Below are positions 8,548 to 17,828 of a stretch of 64,000 nt of DNA, in pieces. A program made the position numbers and the translations under genes. Position 1 is the stretch's first letter. Each line of letters starts with the position of its first letter. This DNA comes from DATJPR01 sp963843525 (GTDB lineage Bacteria > Bacteroidota > Ignavibacteria > UBA10030 > UBA6906), in contig CAWJKM010000002.1 in NCBI GenBank assembly GCA_963843525.1, positions 124,001-188,000 on the forward strand, written 5' to 3'. The notes under the pieces are model-generated. The model saw only the letters and a list, made by a program, of their open reading frames with translations. It was not told the DNA's origin and made no database searches.

Positions 8548-9759
8548 ATGACACTCAACACCGGGAATAGAATATCGAGTCAGGATCCCCCGGTGACGTA
8601 CTCGTTGCGGGCCGGTGCCGCCAGTTCAGAGGAATACTACCTCACCGTCCGGCTCTTTGTTGATGAGATCCTTGCCCGCGCCGCCGAAATCGTTGCGCCG
8701 ATCGTCGAGGATTTTTCTGGTTACATCAAGGCATTTGACCTTGAGAGTGTTCGTCGCAGAGAAGAGTATATCCTTGAACTTCTCGCCTTCGGGATTTTGT
8801 GGAACACCTACGGAGGATACGCACTGCACGTCAGGCGTGCTCCGTTTGTCACGCTGGCCCGCATGGGCGAATGGAGGAAACACCACCAAAAACTGAAACC
8901 CCTGATCGATCTCGTCCGCGGGATCATGATAACGTTATTCCTCCTGCCCCGGAAGGGAGCAAGCGGGCCCCGGACGCTTCCCATGCTACGTGAGGTCGAT
9001 CGTCTCTCCCTCTGGCTCGATGCGACCGGCGAATTCCGCGAGCAGGCGCTGCGGTTTGTTCGGTGGCGCGCATATTGGGAGACTCTTTCCATCGGGGATC
9101 AGATCGCGGTGAGGGACAGGGTGTTCGGGTTCGCCGATTGGTTCACCGGGCGCTCGGAACAGGTTCTCGGGACATATACCGCCCGCGTGAATCGGTTCCT
9201 TCAAAAGAGCGCCGGCCGCTACCGCTGGCGGGAAGACCGGATTTCATGCATGAGATCGAGAGTGGAATATCATTTGAACATGGTTGGGGCGGAAATTCTG
9301 AATCGTGCCTTCAGGGCTGACTATCAGAATACATCATCAAGAGTAGTGCTCGTTCCGGGTTGCATGAGAAAACGTCAAAATGAAGAATGCGAGGCGGTGA
9401 GAGAACGGGAAGGTCTGCGGTGCGAAGGCTGCGAACCGGATTGTCATGTGAACAGGTTGCGCGCAATGGGGATGCGGCATGGATTTGAGGTCTGCATCAT
9501 TCCCCATGCATCCGACCTCTCGCTCTGGTCCCCGCGTGGGGGTCAACCGCGAAGGGGGGTCATAGCGTCCGCCTGCGTGACCACTCTCGTCGAGGGAGGT
9601 TGGGAACTCAAGCGCTACGATGTTCCTGCCCAGTGTGTTCTGCTCGACTCCAGTGGGTGCCGCAAACACTGGCATTGCAGCGGAGTCTCTACGGACTTTA
9701 ACATGAGGGAACTCAAGCGCATCCTCATGGAAGAAGAGGCCGTGTCCCCGGGCAGATAA
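8548..9759 (+). CDS. DUF116-domain protein
   Basis: A 403-residue protein. The N-terminal half (about 1-260) is mostly helical and unrecognised. The C-terminal part from about residue 265 matches DUF116: VLVPGCMRKR, then CEGCEPDCHVNRLRA, a GFEV segment, and late cysteines in the SACVTT and SGCRKHWHC regions. The many conserved cysteines suggest bound metal or an Fe-S cluster. The biochemical role of DUF116 is not established. The ATG at 8548 fits the open frame; the tiny membrane genes lie upstream in the same direction with a 189-base gap. Confidence 0.8.
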   Translation: MTLNTGNRISSQDPPVTYSLRAGAASSEEYYLTVRLFVDEILARAAEIVAPIVEDFSGYIKAFDLESVRRREEYILELLAFGILWNTYGGYALHVRRAPFVTLARMGEWRKHHQKLKPLIDLVRGIMITLFLLPRKGASGPRTLPMLREVDRLSLWLDATGEFREQALRFVRWRAYWETLSIGDQIAVRDRVFGFADWFTGRSEQVLGTYTARVNRFLQKSAGRYRWREDRISCMRSRVEYHLNMVGAEILNRAFRADYQNTSSRVVLVPGCMRKRQNEECEAVREREGLRCEGCEPDCHVNRLRAMGMRHGFEVCIIPHASDLSLWSPRGGQPRRGVIASACVTTLVEGGWELKRYDVPAQCVLLDSSGCRKHWHCSGVSTDFNMRELKRILMEEEAVSPGR

Positions 9760-9836
9760 GGCGCACGCCTGTCCAATGCATTTGAAAGCAAAATTCGGTA
9801 AAATGGTCGGCAATCGTAAAACTATGAGGATGTGGA

Positions 9837-10916
9837 GTGAGTTTCTTCTCTGCACTGTTGCTGCTCATCAGCTTTGGCGTTGGTGATTCTTCCGCTCTCG
9901 TCGCCGCAGACCTCCAGGATACCACCAGCAGCTTCATTGTCGAACGCGAGTTCATTTACCAGAAGGCGTCGTTTCCAAGCGCACATGCGTCCACAATTGC
10001 GGAGACTCCGTCGGGCACGCTGCTGTCGGCGTGGTTTGGTGGAACCTCGGAAGGGAATGACGACGTCGAAATCTACCTTTCGAGAAAGAAAGTCGGATCA
10101 GCATGGTCCACGCCGGTCGCACTCACAGACATACGCGACATGCCCACGTGGAACCCGGTCCTTTTTCAGGATGGTGTAAAGACCTGGCTCTTTTTCAAAG
10201 TGGGACCGAATCCACGCGAATGGGTTGGCGCGTACAGGACATCCCGTGACGATGGAAAAACGTGGGGTCCGATCGTCTATCTGCCCGCCGGCCTTACCGG
10301 GCCGGTTCGCGCAAAACCGATACGACTTTCGGACGGGACCTGGCTTGCGGGGACTTCCGTGGAAGCCGGTATTCGTGCCGACACGCGCGAGGATGCACCC
10401 TACCGTGCCTGGGCTGTGTGGGTAGAGCGCAGTACGGACAGGGGGAAAACCTGGACGAAGCAGGGGCCGATCACCGTTCCCGGCGAACCGTTCGGGGTCA
10501 TCCAGCCGACATTGTGGGAGGGCCCGCACGGGAGAGTCCATATGCTGATGCGCTCCACGGAACGTATCGGCCGCATCGTCAGTTCGTCCTCAAACGATCG
10601 TGGCCTGACGTGGTCTCCCGGCCGACCAACCGATCTCCCCAATCCCAACGCCGGTATCGATGTGGTGCGACTCCGGGACGGCCGCCTTCTCCTCGTCTAC
10701 AATCCCACTCATGAGGGGCGAACGCCGATCAGCATCGCGGTCTCAGAGGATAACGGGACAACATGGAGCAGGCCATATACCCTTGAAGACGGACCGGGAG
10801 AGTATTCCTATCCGGCCGTTATCCAGACCAAGGACGGTCTGGTGCACATCACCTATACGTGGAAACGAACCCATATACGCCATCTCGTCGTTGACCCCTC
10901 GCGGATTCCCCGATGA
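9837..10916 (+). CDS. Secreted sialidase-like BNR-repeat protein
   Basis: A 359-residue protein with a signal peptide (about 1-24) and a six-bladed sialidase fold. Four Asp-box motifs of the S-x-D-x-G-x-T-W kind are visible: SRDDGKTW, STDRGKTW, SNDRGLTW and SEDNGTTW. The family includes exo-sialidases and related proteins acting on other sugars, so glycan hydrolysis outside the cytoplasm is likely but the substrate is open. The start is GTG at 9837: GAGGA lies six bases upstream and an in-frame stop at 9825-9827 blocks longer alternatives. Confidence 0.8.
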   Translation: MSFFSALLLLISFGVGDSSALVAADLQDTTSSFIVEREFIYQKASFPSAHASTIAETPSGTLLSAWFGGTSEGNDDVEIYLSRKKVGSAWSTPVALTDIRDMPTWNPVLFQDGVKTWLFFKVGPNPREWVGAYRTSRDDGKTWGPIVYLPAGLTGPVRAKPIRLSDGTWLAGTSVEAGIRADTREDAPYRAWAVWVERSTDRGKTWTKQGPITVPGEPFGVIQPTLWEGPHGRVHMLMRSTERIGRIVSSSSNDRGLTWSPGRPTDLPNPNAGIDVVRLRDGRLLLVYNPTHEGRTPISIAVSEDNGTTWSRPYTLEDGPGEYSYPAVIQTKDGLVHITYTWKRTHIRHLVVDPSRIPR

Positions 10917-11103
10917 ATAAAATGGTTTCGCTTATCCTCGTCCGGGCAGGGGACTTCCGAGCCTCAGGCTGAGTACGAGTTTTCCCAGCCATCACCCGTC
11001 CGTGGATTGAATTTATCCTCACACTTGCTTCGAAGGACCTGCTGTTGGATATTGAAAAGCTATTTGCAGGCGGCCGCCACCATCCCAAAATTGAAGAGGC
11101 GTT

Positions 11104-12483
11104 ATGCTCGGACGGGCCATCCTTCCCGAAATAGAAGAGCTGATCCAGGGGCGCGACTTTTCCACGCTGAAGGAGATTTTCGAAAGCTGGCACCCCAGTG
11201 AAGCTGCGGATGTTGTGGGTGATCTCGGCGAAAAGGAACGGGCAATCGTGTTCCGGCTTCTGTCGAAAGAAAAGGGTGCTGATATGTTCGAATACCTTGA
11301 CTTCGACACGCAGAAGTCGGTGCTGAAGGCGCTCGGACAGGAAGAAGTGGCCGCGATCCTCAACGAAATGTCCCCCGATGACCGGACGGGCTTTCTCCAG
11401 GAACTCCCCGGGCCGATTGTCAAACAGCTCATCGATCTGTTATCACCCTCGGAACGGTCGATTGCCAGAACCCTTCTTGGTTACCCGGAAGATTCCATCT
11501 GCCGTTTGATGACGCCGGAGTACATCTCCGTCAGCAAAGAGTGGACGGTCGGCGACGTGCTGACGCATATCCGGCAGCACGGGAAGGAGATCGAAGCACT
11601 GGATTACGTCTACGTCGTCGATGAGAGGGGAAAGCTCATCGATGACATTCGCATTCGGGAATTCCTGGTCTCCGCCGTCGAGCGGAGTGTCTCCGAACTC
11701 ATGGATGAAACCTTTGTCCGCCTCACACCGGCCGATGACAAGGAGCACGCCGTCAATATTTTCAAGCAGTATGACCGGTCAGCGCTTCCGGTTGTCGACA
11801 ACGAGGGATTCCTCCTGGGCATAGTAACCATCGACGATGTCCTGGACGTGGTTGAAGAGATCAACACCCAGGACATCCAGAAATTCGGCGGTCTGGAAGC
11901 CCTCGATTACCCTTACATCAAGACGCCCCTGCTGGAAATGGTGAAAAAGCGGGCCGGCTGGCTCGTAATACTCTTCCTGGGAGAGATGCTCACAGCAACA
12001 GCCATGGGGTTCTTTGAGAGGGAGATTGCCCGTGCGGTAGTGCTTGCGCTGTTTGTCCCGCTTATCATATCGAGCGGTGGAAACTCCGGCTCCCAGGCAG
12101 CGACGCTGATTATCCGGGCTATGGCGCTCCGCGAAGTGACATTGAAGGATTGGTGGACGGTCATGAGAAGAGAATTTCTCTCGGGCTTACTGCTCGGGCT
12201 GGTCCTCGGCACCATCGGGTTCCTCCGGATCGCCACCTGGTCAATATTTACTGACCTGTACGGTCCGCACTGGAGCCTTGTGGCGTTGACGGTAGGAATG
12301 TCTCTGGTCGGCGTCGTTATCTGGGGAACACTCTCAGGCTCCATGCTGCCATTCGTGCTCCGTCGCTTCGGCGCCGACCCGGCGTCATCTTCGGCACCGT
12401 TCGTTGCAACGCTCGTTGATGTCACCGGCCTCATTATTTACTTCACGTTCGCCGGCCTCGTTCTGGGTGGGACGCTTCTCTGA
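11104..12483 (+). CDS. mgtE: Magnesium transporter MgtE
   Basis: A 459-residue inner-membrane Mg2+ channel. The order is typical: an N-terminal helical MgtE_N domain (about 1-130), two CBS domains (about 135-260, with ALPVVDNEGFLLGIVTIDD in the second), then five transmembrane helices. The signature SSGGNSGSQAA sits in the pore-forming part, and APFVATLVDVTGL near the C-terminus provides the conserved Asp of the ion pathway. The cytosolic domains normally close the channel at high Mg2+. I looked for an M-box riboswitch in the 187-base leader and did not find its conserved boxes. Confidence 0.97.
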   Translation: MLGRAILPEIEELIQGRDFSTLKEIFESWHPSEAADVVGDLGEKERAIVFRLLSKEKGADMFEYLDFDTQKSVLKALGQEEVAAILNEMSPDDRTGFLQELPGPIVKQLIDLLSPSERSIARTLLGYPEDSICRLMTPEYISVSKEWTVGDVLTHIRQHGKEIEALDYVYVVDERGKLIDDIRIREFLVSAVERSVSELMDETFVRLTPADDKEHAVNIFKQYDRSALPVVDNEGFLLGIVTIDDVLDVVEEINTQDIQKFGGLEALDYPYIKTPLLEMVKKRAGWLVILFLGEMLTATAMGFFEREIARAVVLALFVPLIISSGGNSGSQAATLIIRAMALREVTLKDWWTVMRREFLSGLLLGLVLGTIGFLRIATWSIFTDLYGPHWSLVALTVGMSLVGVVIWGTLSGSMLPFVLRRFGADPASSSAPFVATLVDVTGLIIYFTFAGLVLGGTLL

Positions 12484-12533
12484 CGCCGGGGTGAGAGAGC
12501 GATTCTTCAGGTCTGCCCGCAATGACCTCACTT

Positions 12534-12983
12534 TCAACTCTGAACGGGGGAACGGGCGGCATCCCGCCCGCGGGAGGTGACTCCGAGTTCCATCCCCGGC
12601 GCCTGCTCCGGTCGTGAATGAAATCCCCGCTGCTCGTAGAACCTCCTTTTCCCTTCCGCACAAAAGAGTTGCACATCTCTGATCCCTTCGGCCCGACACC
12701 GGGAAACGAGGGCATCCAGGATTTTCGTTCCGATCCCTCTTCCCTGATACCCGGGGTCTGTGATGAGATCATAGATCATCGCGTGCAACAGCCCGTCGGA
12801 CAACACCCGCCCGAATCCCACAAGCCATTCTCCATCGTAGGCTGATACCGCAAACCAGCTTTCCCGACATGCCTTTTCGTAGGCCTCGGAGGAGATCGCA
12901 TACTCGTTATTCCAGCCGGTCGTGAGGAAGAGCCTCCAAAGCTGGGGCGACGGAGGAACGGCGAATTCTATCCTATAGTCCAT
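12534..12983 (-). CDS. GNAT-family N-acetyltransferase
   Basis: A 149-residue cytosolic protein with the GNAT core: LVGFGRVLSDG strand, then the acetyl-CoA loop DPGYQGRGIGTKILDALV, then RFYEQRGF near the end. The C-terminal tail beyond the domain (about 25 residues, Arg-rich) is probably unstructured. It converges on mgtE from the other side. It sits 18 bases downstream of the small gene at 13002-13289, on the same strand. The acceptor substrate is unknown. Confidence 0.85.
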   Translation of the reverse strand: MDYRIEFAVPPSPQLWRLFLTTGWNNEYAISSEAYEKACRESWFAVSAYDGEWLVGFGRVLSDGLLHAMIYDLITDPGYQGRGIGTKILDALVSRCRAEGIRDVQLFCAEGKRRFYEQRGFHSRPEQAPGMELGVTSRGRDAARSPVQS

Positions 12984-13001
12984 ACAATGTGCTCTCGGGG
13001 A

Positions 13002-13289
13002 TCAGTGGAGAAGTCTGGAAAACCCGTCGTACGGGAGGAGAACAATGACCTTGAACGTAATGAGACCTTCACGAACGAGCGGCAGCTCCGCCAAATGACG
13101 CCGGGCTTCTTCTTCTGAAGAACATTCGAGAAACACGACTGCCTCGTGCGTGTCCCGGGTGAAGAATATTTCACGGATGATACCGCGCTCATAAAGGGAT
13201 AACACCGCGCGGGCTTCGGCTTTGAGGTGGGCCGCGAATGCCTCCGGGTCTACGCCGGGTATTTGCTGTTCAGTGGCGAGGATTCTCAT
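13002..13289 (-). CDS. Small dimeric alpha/beta-barrel-like protein (YCII or muconolactone isomerase-like)
   Basis: A 95-residue protein whose pattern (AFAAHLKAEARAVLSLYERGIIREIFF, then AVVFLECSSEEEARRHLAELPL) resembles ferredoxin-like small barrels such as YCII or muconolactone-isomerase families. The exact family is uncertain. I take the ATG at 13289; an in-frame TTG two codons earlier is possible. It appears co-transcribed with the downstream acetyltransferase. Confidence 0.55.
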   Translation of the reverse strand: MRILATEQQIPGVDPEAFAAHLKAEARAVLSLYERGIIREIFFTRDTHEAVVFLECSSEEEARRHLAELPLVREGLITFKVIVLLPYDGFSRLLH

Positions 13290-13402
13290 GGTCAAATGAT
13301 CGTTGTGTCGAATCAGGTTGTCACTTCACAGAATCTATGGATGTCGCTGCACAAATGATATGAAATCTTGCTTTTTGATGCCCACTTTCGTACAGTCTCG
13401 CG

Positions 13403-16339
13403 GTGTCACGCCGCTCTCCCCATATTCTCCTCGCCCTCTTCTTCGGCTTCCTGCTGTCGCACGCGCAGCAGCTTCCCCTCCGTACGTTCACCGCGCGGGA
13501 CGGTCTTGTTCGTAGTGATGTTCGGACCATGTGTCAGGACTCCCTGGGGTATCTCTGGTTCGGCACCGCCGACGGTGCCTGTCGATACGACGGGTCCGAA
13601 TTTGAAACGATGATCCTTCCCTATGGCCCGGATGGAAACTTCGTCAACGCCTTTTTTGCCGGGTCCGACAGCTCGGTGTCCATTGCGACAAATGGAGGAG
13701 GCCTCGTCAAGTGGAAGCAGGGGATATGGTCCCGGCGACTCGTCAACCCCGAAACCCGGTCTTCGGGGAGTAACCGCGTGAATTGTCTCGAGCAACTTGC
13801 GGACAACCGATTCATTCTGGGGACGGACGACGGTCTGTTTCTTGACGATGGCTCTTCGTTCGTCCCGTTCTCGCTCCCGGGAGGGCAACCGGAGAGAGTT
13901 ATCTCCGCCATCAAACGGGATCCTTCCGGGAAGGTCTGGATCGGGACAGAAGACGGTTTGTATGTCGCTGATCCCACCGCGCAACGTTCCTGCACGCGCG
14001 TTGACGCGTTCAATTCGGTGGCGGTCGCGAGCATCTGTTCTGGTATCGGAGATACGATGTGGATAGGCACGGACCACGGGCTCCGCTGCCTCCGGTGGTC
14101 CCACGGTGCGCCGGACTACATCCGACGGGTGGGCAATCCGTTTCGTGAAGCCGATTCGCTGTCCGTCCGTTCGTTGTTGACGGATGATCAGAACACGCTC
14201 TGGGTGGGTACCGATGCCGATGGTCTCTTTGAACGTCGGGCAGGGAGGCTCTCTCATTGGTCTCTTGAGGCAGGTCTTCCTGCAAATAGGGTCCTTGCTC
14301 TTTTTGAGGATCGTGAGCACATCGTCTGGATCTGTACCACTGCCGGGGTTGGGAAACTCTCCGCGCGGAACGTCCTCAATTATACTCAACCCGGAAAGTT
14401 TGCCCGAACCTACATCAGTGCCGTCGCTGCCGACCGCAAGGGGCATATATGGGCCGGTTCACAACAGGGGATCATGGAAATCCGTGGGGATCGGGTTGAA
14501 ACGTTTTCCGGCAAGAACGGATTATTGTCCGACTACGTCCTTTCCCTTGCGGCCGACACCGCAGGCAATCTCTGGGTCGGGACGACACAGGGCTTAAACT
14601 GTCTCGCGCCGGGTGAACGCAAATTTTCGTCGCCGGCTGCACTCGACCATTTGCGCGGCCGTAGGGTCCGCTCCCTCTTCATGGATCATGAGGGGGTACT
14701 CTGGATCGGATGGGATCGGGGAGTGAGTGCATGGTCTCATGGATTTGTCAGCACGTTCAGATTCGCCGACAGCGTCCGGTCGGCGCTTGTCGTCGGACTG
14801 ATCCGGGACCGGAATGGCATGCTCTGGGCCGGAACAGAGGGAAACGGACTGTTTCAGTTCTCCGTCCGCCGAAGCCCGGGAAGCAGGCTGATCCTTTCCA
14901 TCACCGGACATTACGATACGAGTGACGGTCTGACCGACGAGAACATACGATCCCTCATGGAGGATCGGGAGGGAAGGCTCTGGGTGGGGACACGAACCGG
15001 AGGAATGAATGTTCTGACCGTGCGCGCAGATTCAGTTCCCCTGATCACGAGCCTCATCGTTGACCGGAACCGTTCCGGCAGCTGGGTTCGCGCGAGCATG
15101 CAGGACAAGGGCGGGAATGTCTGGATTGCGACGAACCGGGGAGTTGCCATCGTTGGAACAGACGGACAGCTGCGGACCAGGCTCCAAACAGATCTTCTGG
15201 ATATGGCGGGCGATGATGCCTACGGGCTTTGTGAGGGACTGCGGGGCAACATCTGGATCGCCGCATCGAACGGGATCACCCGCTTTGACCCGTCAGGGGG
15301 CGCAGCGGAAGCCAGACCGCCTCCGGTGTATATTACACGTTTCCAGATCTTTGGCGCAGACGATTCATCGGCATTGCAGAGAGGAGCCGCGTCGCTCGGG
15401 CCCGATCAGCACTCCGTCGCATTTGAATTCGTCGGCTTGAGCTCTCTCGGTGCGGTCCGATACCGTTATATGCTGGAAGGGCTCGACTCGACATGGAACG
15501 AGCCGACACTGCGGCGCTATGTGAATTACACGCATCTCCCGCCGGCGTCGTACCGGTTCCGGGTCATTGCGTGCAACGCCGCCGGACAATGGAGCATCGC
15601 TCCCGCGGCATTCTCGTTCGAGATCGCGGCACCGTTCTGGGCGCGGTGGTGGTTTATCGGCATCGCCTTCCTCATTATTCTTGCGGGCGCGCATGCTCTG
15701 GACAGACTTCGCATGCATCGGATCGTTGAGATGGAGCATGTCCGTTCCAGGATCGCGGCTGATCTCCACGATGACATCGGGTCCACCCTCAGCAGCATCT
15801 CGGTCTTCAGCAAAGTCGCCGAGGAAGAGGCCCTTCACACCGCTCCGGAGACCGCAGAGATTCTCAGGAGAATAGGATCGAACGCTCAGGCGATGCTTGA
15901 ATCCCTGGACGAAATCGTGTGGATCGTCAAACCCGGCAATGACACGGTCGAAAACATCGTGCTGCGTATCCGGGAGTATGCGACGCAGCTCTGTGAAGCC
16001 GCGAATATTCATTTCATCATGGATGTCCCCACCCACCTCGAGGGTCTCCGGATGTCGCTGGAAGATCGCCGGCAGTTGTATCTCATTGCGAAAGAGGCGA
16101 TCCATAATATTGTCAAGCACTCCGCCTGCTCCGATGCGAGGATAACGCTGGGTGTGCACGGGAAAGAACTCTCCCTCCTGATTCAGGATAACGGCAAAGG
16201 ATTTCAGGAGTCTGTTGCACCTGCTGGTGACGGTCTGGAGAATATGCGCCGGCGGGCCGCGGCGATGAAGGGCCGTCTCAGGCTCGAATCACTTCCCGGT
16301 TCCGGGACGAAGATCGTCATGCATGCGAAGCTCACATGA
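13403..16339 (+). CDS. Two-component propeller sensor histidine kinase
   Basis: A 978-residue protein. After a signal peptide (about 1-22) comes a long periplasmic region of repeated blades of the type LWVGT / VWIGTEDGLY (about 25-630), consistent with two seven-bladed propellers. A Y_Y_Y domain (about 645-740) and one transmembrane helix (about 745-765) follow, then a HisKA_3 segment with the phosphoacceptor H789 in ADLHDDIGSTLS and an HATPase domain with DNGKGF and GDGLENMRRR. In Bacteroidota such sensors usually read extracellular glycan breakdown products. The GTG start at 13403 begins the signal peptide. The partner response regulator lies 39 bases downstream. Confidence 0.92.
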   Translation: MSRRSPHILLALFFGFLLSHAQQLPLRTFTARDGLVRSDVRTMCQDSLGYLWFGTADGACRYDGSEFETMILPYGPDGNFVNAFFAGSDSSVSIATNGGGLVKWKQGIWSRRLVNPETRSSGSNRVNCLEQLADNRFILGTDDGLFLDDGSSFVPFSLPGGQPERVISAIKRDPSGKVWIGTEDGLYVADPTAQRSCTRVDAFNSVAVASICSGIGDTMWIGTDHGLRCLRWSHGAPDYIRRVGNPFREADSLSVRSLLTDDQNTLWVGTDADGLFERRAGRLSHWSLEAGLPANRVLALFEDREHIVWICTTAGVGKLSARNVLNYTQPGKFARTYISAVAADRKGHIWAGSQQGIMEIRGDRVETFSGKNGLLSDYVLSLAADTAGNLWVGTTQGLNCLAPGERKFSSPAALDHLRGRRVRSLFMDHEGVLWIGWDRGVSAWSHGFVSTFRFADSVRSALVVGLIRDRNGMLWAGTEGNGLFQFSVRRSPGSRLILSITGHYDTSDGLTDENIRSLMEDREGRLWVGTRTGGMNVLTVRADSVPLITSLIVDRNRSGSWVRASMQDKGGNVWIATNRGVAIVGTDGQLRTRLQTDLLDMAGDDAYGLCEGLRGNIWIAASNGITRFDPSGGAAEARPPPVYITRFQIFGADDSSALQRGAASLGPDQHSVAFEFVGLSSLGAVRYRYMLEGLDSTWNEPTLRRYVNYTHLPPASYRFRVIACNAAGQWSIAPAAFSFEIAAPFWARWWFIGIAFLIILAGAHALDRLRMHRIVEMEHVRSRIAADLHDDIGSTLSSISVFSKVAEEEALHTAPETAEILRRIGSNAQAMLESLDEIVWIVKPGNDTVENIVLRIREYATQLCEAANIHFIMDVPTHLEGLRMSLEDRRQLYLIAKEAIHNIVKHSACSDARITLGVHGKELSLLIQDNGKGFQESVAPAGDGLENMRRRAAAMKGRLRLESLPGSGTKIVMHAKLT

Positions 16340-16378
16340 TTATGCTATTGCGGTCAAACGTTTTGACAGGTTCCTTTC

Positions 16379-17023
16379 ATGACCATGGCCATACGTGTCG
16401 CAATTGTTGAAGACAACCGTGAACTCCGGGAAAGCCTCGCCAGGCTGGTGAACGGAAATGCCTCCCCCGCGATCTGCGTGGGGACGTACGGTCGGTGCGA
16501 GGAACTCCTGGGAGACGTGACGCGGACCCGGCCCGAAGTTGTGTTGATGGACATCGGGCTGCCGGGAGTCTCGGGCATTGAAGGGGCCGGATTCCTCAAG
16601 GCACTTTCTCCGCAGATAGAGATCCTCATGTTGACGGTCTACGAGGACGAAGAAACCATTTTCGACGCAATCCGGGCCGGGGCGGGCGGATACCTCTTGA
16701 AGAAGAACATCCCCGACAGGTTGTTCGATGCCATCAACGATATCCATCGTGGAGGGGTGCCGATGAGTTCCGCGGTGGCGCGAAAAGTCCTCTCGGCGTT
16801 CGTACCGGAAAAAGGAAAACACGATGCATCCCATCAACTCTCCGGACGCGAACGCGAAATCCTCTCGGCACTGGTGAACGGCAGGAGTTACAAGATGGTT
16901 GCCGCAGATCTGGATATCAGTATCGACACCGTGCGTTCCCATATCAAAAGCATCTATGAAAAACTCCACGTCCATTCAAAATCCGAAGCTGTTGCCACTG
17001 CGCTGAAGAAGCGTCTCCTGTAA
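16379..17023 (+). CDS. NarL/LuxR-family response regulator
   Basis: A 214-residue DNA-binding regulator. The receiver domain (about 1-125) has the acidic pair ED in VEDN, the phosphoacceptor D58 in LMDIGLPG, the conserved T of LTVYED and K in LLKKN. The C-terminal LuxR-type helix-turn-helix (about 148-210) has LSGREREILSALVNGRSYKM and the recognition region DISIDTVRSHIKSIYEKL. It follows the propeller kinase on the same strand and is its obvious partner. The start could also be the ATG at 16385. Confidence 0.93.
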   Translation: MTMAIRVAIVEDNRELRESLARLVNGNASPAICVGTYGRCEELLGDVTRTRPEVVLMDIGLPGVSGIEGAGFLKALSPQIEILMLTVYEDEETIFDAIRAGAGGYLLKKNIPDRLFDAINDIHRGGVPMSSAVARKVLSAFVPEKGKHDASHQLSGREREILSALVNGRSYKMVAADLDISIDTVRSHIKSIYEKLHVHSKSEAVATALKKRLL

Positions 17024-17108
17024 TCTTCCCATCTTCCTGTTGAGAAGCTCATCAAGAATGTTTATTTTGTTTGTCAACCTTCGCAGACCAGCAGAAGAAT
17101 ACGCGTCC

Positions 17109-17753
17109 ATGCGCATGAGTGCTCGAATCCGTTTGTCAGGTCTCATTGTCGTCGTCGTGCTCCTCATCGGCGCGCTGATTGCCGCGTACGTGGTCGTCGT
17201 CAAGATCCCCCTCGACCTTGCCACAGCAACCGCACGGGAGATCAAAGAGGCATTTCAGGTTACCCCCCAGGTGAGGATCAATCAGACAGTCGTCATCGAG
17301 CAAAACACGCCGATCATGGAACTGGCCACGGTCGCGCGGCAGCTCATGGTCGACTACTCCTGGACGCACACGTGGCTGGGAAGTACGAAGACGCTTCACC
17401 TTCGCGGCGTCTTCACCGCCAAGGCCGGAATCAATCTCCGGGAACCGTTCCACATCGTCATCACCCGGAATCCGCTCCGTGTGGAGGCGTTGCTGCCTCC
17501 TCCGAGAATTCTCTCCTTGACGATGGATTCCTACGGTGTTTTGGAGGACGACAGCGGGTGGTGGAACAAAATCTCGAACGCAGATCGGGAGAGCGCCATG
17601 CAGAGTCTTCAGGCCACGGCGCGGACGCAGGCAGAATCGTCGGGTATGCTCGATGAGGTGAGAGCGAGCTTTCAGGACCGGATCAAGCAGATTGTCGAAA
17701 AGAATGGAGCTGTTGTGGAATTTTCTTCTCCGCTCGGCCACGACCATCCATAA
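17109..17753 (+). CDS. DUF4230-domain membrane-anchored protein
   Basis: About 214 residues: an N-terminal transmembrane helix (IVVVVLLIGALIAAYVVVV), then an extracytoplasmic domain matching DUF4230, with LRGVFTAKAGINL, LPPPRILSLTMDS and a C-terminal helix SMQSLQATARTQAESSGM-like region. The family's function is unknown. Several starts are possible (17058, 17109, 17115); I chose 17109 because it puts the helix near the N-terminus. It follows the response regulator in the same direction but need not share its role. Confidence 0.75.
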   Translation: MRMSARIRLSGLIVVVVLLIGALIAAYVVVVKIPLDLATATAREIKEAFQVTPQVRINQTVVIEQNTPIMELATVARQLMVDYSWTHTWLGSTKTLHLRGVFTAKAGINLREPFHIVITRNPLRVEALLPPPRILSLTMDSYGVLEDDSGWWNKISNADRESAMQSLQATARTQAESSGMLDEVRASFQDRIKQIVEKNGAVVEFSSPLGHDHP

Positions 17754-17828
17754 GCAGGGGGAGCGTGCAACTCTCGCGAGGGGCAATTCCCGGGGTCATC
17801 AAACAGCCCATGAGCGGGTCCCGGAGCC

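Noticed and set aside
8315..8548. Frame of 77 residues ending TGATG against the DUF116 start
   Set aside because: No ribosome binding site or family resemblance, and it overlaps the small membrane gene upstream. Only the coupling to DUF116 is suggestive.
10917..11103. Possible M-box riboswitch before mgtE
   Set aside because: The conserved M-box core sequences are not present; only weak short stems are seen.
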